A DNA stretch of 45,340 nucleotides from Gemmatimonadota bacterium (lineage in GTDB: Bacteria > Gemmatimonadota > Gemmatimonadetes > Gemmatimonadales > Gemmatimonadaceae): the NCBI GenBank assembly GCA_025358315.1, contig JANYKA010000102.1:1-45340 (forward strand), in the 5' to 3' direction. Shown one piece after another: positions 38,490 to 45,340 of this stretch. The position numbers and the translations under genes were made by a program. The number at the start of each line of letters is the position of its first letter. The first letter of the stretch is position 1. Under the pieces are notes generated by a model that was given only the letters and a program-made list of their open reading frames with translations, made no database searches and had not been told where the DNA came from.

Positions 38490-40114
38490 GCAGCCGTCTC
38501 CGTGAGCTAAGCGCCGCGACTCGCGAGCTCGAAGCCACCCTTCGCCTTGGCGGGGGCACCGACAAAGCGGATAAGCAGCACAAACAGGGCAAACTCACCG
38601 CCCGAGAACGCGTCACACAGTTGATGGACGCGGATTCACACTTTCTCGAACTCGGTTTGCTCGTGGCTCACGATCGCTACGACGGCCAGGCGCCAGGGGC
38701 CGGAGTCATTACGGGCATCGCCTCGGTCAATGGACGCGAATGCGTGATTGTCGCGAACGATTCGACGGTGAAGGCCGGCTCGTGGTGGCCCGAAACTATC
38801 CCCAAGATTTTGCGCGCCCAGGAATGCGCGATGCGTTGTCACCTTCCAATCATTTATCTCGTCGATTCCGCCGGCGTCAATCTGCCCTATCAAGGCGGCG
38901 TGTTCCCCGGTCAGTACGGCGCCGCAAGAATTTTCTATTACAACTCGCTGATGCGCCGATATCTGCATATCCCGCAGATCGCGGCAGTGATGGGCCAGTG
39001 CGTCGCCGGCGGTGCGTATCTCCCCGCGCTGAGTGACGTGATCCTCATGGTGAAGGGCACAAGTTTCATGGGTCTGGGCGGCCCGAATCTTGTAAAGGGT
39101 GCCACCGGCCAGACGATCGACGGTGAGACGCTAGGCGGTGCTATCACGCACACGGAAGTCAGCGGTGTCGCGCACTATGCCGTGGAGAATGACACGGAAT
39201 GTCTGCGAAAAATCCGTGAACAGATCGGGCTGTTGCCAGCGGCCGTCAACAGCGGTTCGTCAACAGTCTTCTCTCAGCGCTCCCAAGATCCGGCATCACC
39301 CGGCGAGGCGTTGTACGATGTGCTCCCGTCCGACCACCGGATGTCCTACGACATGCACGCTGTGTTGAAATGCATTCTGGATAACGGGACGGTCGACGAG
39401 TTCCAGAGCCACCTTGCGAAAGAACTTATTTGCGGCGATGCGAGAATCGAGGGCATCCCCGTGGGCATCGTCGCGAACCAACGTGGATTAATTAAGGGCC
39501 GCGCTGGTGAGAAACCGCGGTTCGGTGGAATCATCTACGCCGAGAGCGCTGAAAAGTGCGCGTTTTTTATTGACCGCTGTAACCGTCAGGGGTTGCCGAT
39601 TTTATTCGTGCAGGATGTGAGTGGTTTCATGGTTGGCGCCGAAGCGGAGCACGAAGGAATTATTCGCTCCGGGGCGCGGTTCGTCGAAGCAATGGCGACG
39701 GCCACGGTGCCAAAGATTGTGCTCACGGTCAATCACGCCTCGGGCGCTGGGTATTACGCGATGGCTGGCCAGGGCTTCGATCCGGATTTTATTTTCTCGT
39801 GGCCGACCGGTCGCATGGCCGTAATGGAAGGCGAGTCTGCGGTCGGCGCAGTGCACGGCCCCGCGCTGGCTGCCGCAAAGAAAGCCGGTACGCCACCTAC
39901 CATTGAAGTTTCCGCTGCCGTTGCCGAGATGCGCGACGACTACGAACATCAACTCGACGCGCGCTATGCTGGTGCGCGCGGCTTCATTGACGCCATCGTG
40001 TATCCTGAAGACACTCGGACGACCTTGGGCATTGCCTTGCGCAGCGCCTTGCAGAACCCCGGCCCGCATCTGGGCCCCTTTGTTCTTCCAGCACGGATCG
40101 GAGTGGACCGATGA
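38486..40114 (+). CDS. Acyl-CoA carboxylase beta subunit (MCC/GCC-like carboxyltransferase)
   Basis: [71 protein letters not shown]. Confidence 0.93.
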   Translation: MSSRLRELSAATRELEATLRLGGGTDKADKQHKQGKLTARERVTQLMDADSHFLELGLLVAHDRYDGQAPGAGVITGIASVNGRECVIVANDSTVKAGSWWPETIPKILRAQECAMRCHLPIIYLVDSAGVNLPYQGGVFPGQYGAARIFYYNSLMRRYLHIPQIAAVMGQCVAGGAYLPALSDVILMVKGTSFMGLGGPNLVKGATGQTIDGETLGGAITHTEVSGVAHYAVENDTECLRKIREQIGLLPAAVNSGSSTVFSQRSQDPASPGEALYDVLPSDHRMSYDMHAVLKCILDNGTVDEFQSHLAKELICGDARIEGIPVGIVANQRGLIKGRAGEKPRFGGIIYAESAEKCAFFIDRCNRQGLPILFVQDVSGFMVGAEAEHEGIIRSGARFVEAMATATVPKIVLTVNHASGAGYYAMAGQGFDPDFIFSWPTGRMAVMEGESAVGAVHGPALAAAKKAGTPPTIEVSAAVAEMRDDYEHQLDARYAGARGFIDAIVYPEDTRTTLGIALRSALQNPGPHLGPFVLPARIGVDR

Positions 40115-41490
40115 GCGCGAGCGCAGAAAAAATCATCCGCGTCGCCGGCGGCCAAGGCTTCTGGGGCGACTGGCTCGAGGCACCCCGCCGCCAGGTTGAA
40201 GGCGGCCCTGTAGACTATCTGATGCTCGACTATCTCGCCGAAGTCACGATGTCCATTCTGCAAAAGCAGAAGGAGCGTGACCCGGCGATGGGCTATGCCC
40301 GCGATTTTGTCGGTGCAATGGAGAGTGTGCTCGCGGCTGTCGCCGATCGCGGTGTGAAGGTGATCGCCAATGCCGGTGGTGTGAATCCCGAGGCGTGTGC
40401 CGCGGCGGTGCTGGCCATGGCCGCACAAAAGGGTGCTGCCGGTAAGCTGCGGATCGGCGTCGTGACCGGTGACAACTTGTTGCCACGCATCGACGAACTG
40501 CTCGCGGCTGGCCACGAGCTGCGCAATATGGACACCGGGGAGCCGTTGTCCGTGGTTCGCGACCGCGTGATCGCTGCGAATGCCTACATCGGCAGTACGC
40601 CGATTGTCGAAGCGCTCAGCAAAGGTGCGAACGTCGTCATCACTGGCCGTTCCACCGACACCGCGCTCACGATGGCACCGTTGCGGTATGAGTTTGACTG
40701 GGGCGCCGAGGACTGGAACAAACTCGCCGCCGGCATCATCGCCGGTCACATCATTGAGTGTGGCGCGCAGTGCAGCGGTGGCAACTGTATGCATGAATGG
40801 CGGACCATCGAGAACCTCGCCGACGTCGGCTACCCGATCGTCGAGGGAAAATCCGACGGCACGTTCGTGATCACGAAACATCCCAACACCGGTGGCCGCG
40901 TAAGTGTGCCGACGGTGACGGAACAGTTGGTGTACGAAATGGGCGACCCGCATTCGTACATCACGCCCGATGTCGTCGCCGACTTCACCAGTATTCAACT
41001 GGCGCCTGACGGCAAGGATCGGGTGCGCGTGTTTGGCATTCAGGGACGTCCGGCGACTGACAAACTCAAAGTTTCCATTGCCTACCGTGCGGGATACAAG
41101 GCGGTCGGTACGCTCGTTTATGCGTGGCCAGATGCCATGGAGAAAGCGCAACTCGCCGATCGCGTCTTGCGGGAGCGTCTCGACCGGCTCGGTCTCAAGT
41201 TTGAAAATGTGCTCAGTGAGTTTGTCGGCGCCAATGCCACTCACGGACCGCTTGCTGGCCCGAATGCCGGTAAGGACGCACCTGAAATTCAGTACCGCAT
41301 CGGAGTGCGAGGTCCCGACAAGAAGGCAGTCGAGCGCTTTAGCCGCGAGATCGTGCCTCTCGTATTGAATGGTCCGCCGAGTGTCACCGGTTTTGCCGGT
41401 GGTCGCCCGAAGACAGAAGAAATCGTCGCCTATTGGCCGGCCCTGGTCGACAAGACGGTCGTTACAACGAAGGTGGAGGTGATTTCGTGA
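40111..41490 (+). CDS. AtuA-family (DUF1446, acyclic terpene utilisation) protein, N-terminal domain
   Basis: [82 protein letters not shown]. Confidence 0.9.
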   Translation: MSASAEKIIRVAGGQGFWGDWLEAPRRQVEGGPVDYLMLDYLAEVTMSILQKQKERDPAMGYARDFVGAMESVLAAVADRGVKVIANAGGVNPEACAAAVLAMAAQKGAAGKLRIGVVTGDNLLPRIDELLAAGHELRNMDTGEPLSVVRDRVIAANAYIGSTPIVEALSKGANVVITGRSTDTALTMAPLRYEFDWGAEDWNKLAAGIIAGHIIECGAQCSGGNCMHEWRTIENLADVGYPIVEGKSDGTFVITKHPNTGGRVSVPTVTEQLVYEMGDPHSYITPDVVADFTSIQLAPDGKDRVRVFGIQGRPATDKLKVSIAYRAGYKAVGTLVYAWPDAMEKAQLADRVLRERLDRLGLKFENVLSEFVGANATHGPLAGPNAGKDAPEIQYRIGVRGPDKKAVERFSREIVPLVLNGPPSVTGFAGGRPKTEEIVAYWPALVDKTVVTTKVEVIS

Positions 41491-41852
41491 ACGTCTCCCT
41501 CCTCGACATCGCCCACGCCCGCAGCGGCGACAAGGGCGATACCGCAAACGTCGGACTCATCGCGCTCAAGCCGGAGTGGTACGCCGTCCTCGACAAATAC
41601 GTCACGCGTGATGTTGTCGCCAAGCACTTCACTGGAGTGATCACGGGTGGCGTCGAGCGGTTCGAGCTGCCGAACTTAAAGGCCCTTAACTTTTTACTAC
41701 ACGGTGCGCTCGATGGCGGTGGTACACTTTCGCTGAAGACCGACGCGCAGGGCAAGGTGTTCTCCACCGCGCTGTTGCGCCTCCACATCCTCGTGCCCGA
41801 CGTCGAAGCTGCGGCACTTGGTCTTCCCGCGGCACAAGAAAAGAGTTCGTGA
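41487..41852 (+). CDS. AtuA C-terminal-like small protein, encoded separately
   Basis: [25 protein letters not shown]…; GTG start overlaps the AtuA ORF stop by 4 nt. Confidence 0.85.
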   Translation: MNVSLLDIAHARSGDKGDTANVGLIALKPEWYAVLDKYVTRDVVAKHFTGVITGGVERFELPNLKALNFLLHGALDGGGTLSLKTDAQGKVFSTALLRLHILVPDVEAAALGLPAAQEKSS

Positions 41853-41853
41853 T

Positions 41854-42627
41854 ATGAGTAGCATTCGCGTTGATGTGGCGGGTGCGATCGGGCGGTTGAC
41901 GCTGGCACGTCCCGAAGAAGGAAACGCGCTCGATGCGGCGTCTGCGCACGCCATTGTTGATGCGCTGATGGACTTTGAGGCCGACGATGAAGTGCGTGTG
42001 GTGCTCATTAATGCCGATGGCCCGGACTTCTGCACCGGAGTCGACCTCGAAGCAGTTGCAACTGCCCATGGGGCCGGCGGCTCGGCAAACGATCACGAGC
42101 GCGACGCTACCGACATTGGCCGGATTTTTCTTACCATCCGTGGCATGCGCAAGCCTGTGGTGGCCGCGGTGCAGGGACGTGCACTCGGCGATGGCTGCGG
42201 ATTTGCTACGGCCTGTGATGTGGTGCTCGCGCGCGATGACGCACGCTTCGGGTATCCTGAGGTCCGCATCGGATTCGTGCCCGCAATGGTTATGGCGATG
42301 CTTCGCCGTTCCGTCGGTGAGAAACAGGCATTCGATCTCGTGCTGAGCGGACGCGTCATTCCTGCGGGTGAAGCCGAGCGCTTGGGGCTTGCCACGCGAG
42401 TCTTGCCGGCAAACGCCTTTGCCGATGCGATCGAGCGCTACGTCCTCGGCCTCGCCGCCCATCCGGCCGAAACAATGGGAATGACTAAACGCCTTTTTTA
42501 TCGCCTCGATCTGCTGTCGTTCCGTGAGGGTATTGCGGAAGGGATCCGGACGAATGTGGAATCACGTCAGGAAATCGATTTGCTAGGCGCCCCACTGCAC
42601 ACTGAAAAAATGGAGAAGTCCAAGTGA
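41854..42627 (+). CDS. Enoyl-CoA hydratase/isomerase family (crotonase fold)
   Basis: VQGRALGDGCGFATACDVVLARDDARFGYPEVRIGFVPAMV; start ATG 41854. Confidence 0.92.
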   Translation: MSSIRVDVAGAIGRLTLARPEEGNALDAASAHAIVDALMDFEADDEVRVVLINADGPDFCTGVDLEAVATAHGAGGSANDHERDATDIGRIFLTIRGMRKPVVAAVQGRALGDGCGFATACDVVLARDDARFGYPEVRIGFVPAMVMAMLRRSVGEKQAFDLVLSGRVIPAGEAERLGLATRVLPANAFADAIERYVLGLAAHPAETMGMTKRLFYRLDLLSFREGIAEGIRTNVESRQEIDLLGAPLHTEKMEKSK

Positions 42628-43706
42628 ACGCCTTATCGACCCCGCTACTCATTTATGGAGCGAACGGCTATACCGGCCGGTTGATTGTCGCCGAGGCGGT
42701 GCAGCGTGGGTTGCGTCCGATTCTCTCGGGGCGGAATGCTGCTGAAGTGAATGCTATGGCTGCCGAGCATCAGTTGGAATCACGTCCGGCATCGCTCGAC
42801 GATCCGCGCGCGCTCGATGGTGCCCTCGCCGGATGTACAGCCGTGATTCACTGCGCTGGCCCATTCTCACGCACCACGAAAGCGATGGTCGACGCCTGTC
42901 TCAGGAACAAGGCGCACTACCTGGATATTACCGGTGAAATCGGTGTGTTCGAGGGCACGGCAGCACGCTCAGCCGAAGGTGAACGGGCGGGGGTGATGTT
43001 GATGCCTGGCGTCGGGTTCGACGTCGTGCCCAGCGATTGCCTCGCTGCGCACCTCAAGCAGCTGTTGCCTTCGGCCAGCTGGCTGACACTGGCATTTTTC
43101 GGCGGCACCGGCTTTTCGCGCGGCACGGCAACCACAATGATTGAAAATATCAATCGCGGTGGGGCCGTGCGGCGCGGCGGCAAGATCACGCCGGTGCCGG
43201 GCGCGTGGCGCGAGCGTGATATCGATTTTGGCGACAAGGTGCGGCACTGCGTGACCATCCCATGGGGCGACGTGTCCACGGCGTATTACAGTACCGGCAT
43301 TCCGAACATCGAGGTGTACACGGCGGCTCCGGCGTCGTCGGTACGGGGCATGAAGCTGGCGCGCATTTTCGGCGGGGTGATGGCCACGGCGCCGGTGCAA
43401 TCATTTCTCAAGCGGCGCATCAATGCCGGCGCTCCCGGTCCGAGTGAAACTCAACGTAGCCGCGCGACGGCGCGGTTATGGGGCGAGGCGTGGGACGATT
43501 TGGGTACGCGGGTGCAGGCCCGTCTGAAGACGCCCGATGGTTATTCGTTGACGGCGATGACCGCTGTAGCCGCGGCGCGGAAGGTTCTCGCGGGGAATAT
43601 GCCGACGGGCTTTCAGACGCCATCGAAAGTTTTCGGCCCCGACTTTATTCTTGAAATTGCTGGCACCGAGCGCGAAGACATTTCCGTCGTGCGGACGACG
43701 GCGTGA
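42624..43706 (+). CDS. Saccharopine-dehydrogenase-like NAD(P)-binding protein
   Basis: LIYGANGYTGRLIVAEAVQRGLRPILSGRN Rossmann motif; VIHCAGPFSRTTKAMVDACLRNKAHYLDITGE. Confidence 0.88.
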   Translation: MNALSTPLLIYGANGYTGRLIVAEAVQRGLRPILSGRNAAEVNAMAAEHQLESRPASLDDPRALDGALAGCTAVIHCAGPFSRTTKAMVDACLRNKAHYLDITGEIGVFEGTAARSAEGERAGVMLMPGVGFDVVPSDCLAAHLKQLLPSASWLTLAFFGGTGFSRGTATTMIENINRGGAVRRGGKITPVPGAWRERDIDFGDKVRHCVTIPWGDVSTAYYSTGIPNIEVYTAAPASSVRGMKLARIFGGVMATAPVQSFLKRRINAGAPGPSETQRSRATARLWGEAWDDLGTRVQARLKTPDGYSLTAMTAVAAARKVLAGNMPTGFQTPSKVFGPDFILEIAGTEREDISVVRTTA

Positions 43707-43735
43707 TTTGTGTGGCCAACGGCGGGGTATAAGTC

Positions 43736-43903
43736 GTGAAGCCCGCGACCATTGCAAAACTCGCACTCGCCGGCGGCGGCCTTCTGGTATTCGGGATAGG
43801 CATCCGCTTTGACAACATGGCGATGCGGTGGACCGGCGTCGCGTTAGTCGTCGTCGCCTGGCTGTTGCGTTTTGTTAAGGATCCCCCAACAGGCGTGCAA
43901 TGA
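43736..43903 (+). CDS. Small two-TM membrane protein (55 aa)
   Basis: GTG start, MKPATIAKLALAGGGLLVFGIGIRFDNMAMRWTGVALVVVAWLLRFVKDPPTGVQ*; below the 60 aa cutoff of the ORF track. Confidence 0.5.
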   Translation: MKPATIAKLALAGGGLLVFGIGIRFDNMAMRWTGVALVVVAWLLRFVKDPPTGVQ

Positions 43904-44061
43904 TGCGGGGTGTGATTGGATTGGCTGTGATGGGAATGTTCGCCACTGGCATGCCGGTGACTGCCTACGACGCCAAGGTGATGTCCAGCCCACTCGGCAT
44001 GTATGAGTTTCGGGTCGGGTACGCCCTCGACATTGTCGTCGAGGGGTTCACGAAAAAATAA
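43900..44061 (+). CDS. Small protein (53 aa), possibly secreted or membrane
   Basis: MMRGVIGLAVMGMFATGMPVTAYDAKVMSSPLGMYEFRVGYALDIVVEGFTKK*; ATGA overlap with preceding small ORF. Confidence 0.4.
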   Translation: MMRGVIGLAVMGMFATGMPVTAYDAKVMSSPLGMYEFRVGYALDIVVEGFTKK

Positions 44062-44077
44062 ATCTCACGCGAACGCT

Positions 44078-44386
44078 TCAGGTTCCGGGGCCAATGACGT
44101 AGCCGTTTTTCACGTCCTTGGCCCCGGCGTTCACGCCAAATCCGACGCTGAGTCCGAATACGAGAGCGGTGCCGCCGCCGACCAATGCCCCGAGCAGCGG
44201 AATGACGTGCAGAAGCGCAACGACCGGTGACGCAATGACGATGGCAAGGACGCCGGCAATAATAGCCGCCATGGGTGTCAGTGCCGCCTCGACATAGCGA
44301 AGCCGTTCGCGAACAAAGCGCCGAGCGGCGCCGTAGCTGACCCACGACACAATAAACGTCGTGACCAGCGCGATGAGTCCTAGCAT
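44078..44386 (-). CDS. Small membrane protein (102 aa)
   Basis: Two or three hydrophobic segments; GGAGGA 7 nt upstream of the start. Confidence 0.65.
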   Translation of the reverse strand: MLGLIALVTTFIVSWVSYGAARRFVRERLRYVEAALTPMAAIIAGVLAIVIASPVVALLHVIPLLGALVGGGTALVFGLSVGFGVNAGAKDVKNGYVIGPGT

Positions 44387-44465
44387 GTGTCCTCCTGGCT
44401 GATTGCTCTACGTGTTGGTCCATAATGTAGTTTCAACCGGCTTTCACCCTCAACCTCCGGACTCA

Positions 44466-45002
44466 ATGCATCCGCGCCTCCAGGATATCACCGACTATCT
44501 CGCCGTTGTCCGGGCTGATCTCATTAAACTGGTGGACACCACTCCGCGAGAGGCGCTGATCGCGCCGGCTCCAACTGGTCAATGGAATGGTGCCCAGTTG
44601 ATCGAACATATGGGCATCGTCGAAGGATCGGTCGCAAAGTTGCTCGAAGGACTCTTCGCCAAAGCCATGGCGGACGGCCTTCCGATGGATACGGAAACAA
44701 GTTCGATCATCCCGACACTCGAAAGGTTCGCATTGTCCGATCGCAATGTCGTGAAAATCGACGCTCCCGAGCGGCTGCGTCCATCCGCCTCTCCCGATTT
44801 GGATTCCGTATGGGCTTCGCTGCTGAAAGTGCGCAGCCGTACGCTCGCCGTGGCCGCGACCGTCGATGGCCGCGACCTGACGAAAGTCTCAGCGCCGCAT
44901 CCGCACCCGGCCATTGGGGTGCTGAACGGCTATCAGTGGATACTGCTTATCGGACAGCACGAGGAGCGGCATAGGCGCCAGATGCTGGACCTGCTGAAGT
45001 AG
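44466..45002 (+). CDS. DinB-like family protein
   Basis: GQWNGAQLIEHMGIVE and C-terminal HEERHRRQM: His spacing typical of the DinB four-helix bundle; start ATG 44466. Confidence 0.75.
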   Translation: MHPRLQDITDYLAVVRADLIKLVDTTPREALIAPAPTGQWNGAQLIEHMGIVEGSVAKLLEGLFAKAMADGLPMDTETSSIIPTLERFALSDRNVVKIDAPERLRPSASPDLDSVWASLLKVRSRTLAVAATVDGRDLTKVSAPHPHPAIGVLNGYQWILLIGQHEERHRRQMLDLLK

Positions 45003-45340
45003 CCAGGGCCGCGAGCGGCACCAGCGGCATCACCTCCGCGGAAAACCGTTCCATCTCTTCCAGTTGCGGACTGCTCTGCAATAAGAGGAGCCCAACACCG
45101 GCGTCTTCGAATTCGCGCACCCGATCGGCGACTTGCTCAGCCGTGCCGACCAGTCCGGCTCGCAGCCCGCGATTCGAGACCGAGTAGTCCGCAAGCGTGA
45201 CTTGTTGGTCGAGCTTGGTGTGAGAAATCCAGTCCTGATAGTTGCGATACCCAGGGCTTCCAGGTTGCACGTTTGTGATTCGCTCCAGTTCGCGTGTTGC
45301 TTCAGCCGCAGTGCCGCGGACAATCGCATAAGCGGCCATT
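44947..45340 (-). CDS. LLM-class flavin-dependent oxidoreductase, C-terminal part (N-terminus beyond window)
   Basis: …RAGLVGTAEQVADRVREFEDAGVGLLLLQSSPQLEEMERFSAEVMPLV typical luciferase-like C-terminus. Confidence 0.8.
   Translation of the reverse strand, partial: MAAYAIVRGTAAEATRELERITNVQPGSPGYRNYQDWISHTKLDQQVTLADYSVSNRGLRAGLVGTAEQVADRVREFEDAGVGLLLLQSSPQLEEMERFSAEVMPLVPLAALATSAGPASGAYAAPRAVR

Noticed and set aside
39964-41547. 527 aa minus-strand ORF opposite atuA
   Set aside because: Arg/His-rich shadow ORF antisense to a well-supported AtuA-family gene; no recognisable domain. High GC gives many such frames
1-45340. tRNA, rRNA, IS, prophage, toxin-antitoxin or defence system
   Set aside because: No transposase, integrase, terminal repeats, restriction/Cas/Abi domains or tRNA cloverleaf recognised; the window looks like core metabolism

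Overview
This 45 kb window is gene-dense, high-GC bacterial chromosome. Gene content and style suggest Gemmatimonadota or a relative (inference, not tested). I see no CRISPR array, tRNA/rRNA, IS element or phage module. Main blocks: (1) a minus-strand nine-gene chain truA–transaldolase-like–htrA–purB–purC–psd–pssA–purS–purQ in which every junction overlaps by exactly 4 nt; (2) trp genes (trpD, trpC, trpF, trpB, trpA) interleaved with a GAF protein, a reverse-strand lexA, a HEAT-repeat protein, an HD-GYP protein, a membrane/GAF/MCP-signal protein, a YqeK-like HD protein and a LytR_C protein; (3) rlmN plus an outer-membrane-like protein (minus) and an EIIA (PtsN-like) gene; (4) aspS–phoH–ybeY–two CBS proteins–meaB–acyl-CoA mutase large subunit; (5) a SAM methyltransferase, an MFS/spermidine-synthase-like fusion, a secreted UPF0173 hydrolase and a DEAD-box helicase; (6) mutase B12 subunit–carboxylase beta–split AtuA–enoyl-CoA hydratase–saccharopine-dehydrogenase-like; (7) small ORFs, a DinB protein and a truncated LLM oxidoreductase. 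Most notable: a transaldolase/FSA-family protein lacking the Schiff-base lysine (K85 to A, with D6 to A and N28 to T); a shared N-terminal module in the adjacent HEAT and HD-GYP proteins sitting between trpB and trpA; an 'MCM' large subunit with isobutyryl-CoA-mutase-type specificity residues (Phe94/Gln212); a long acidic/Pro/Arg-rich tail on PssA; and candidate GAAC-N7-GAAG direct repeats between lexA and trpC. All family calls are from reading translations; no database search was run.
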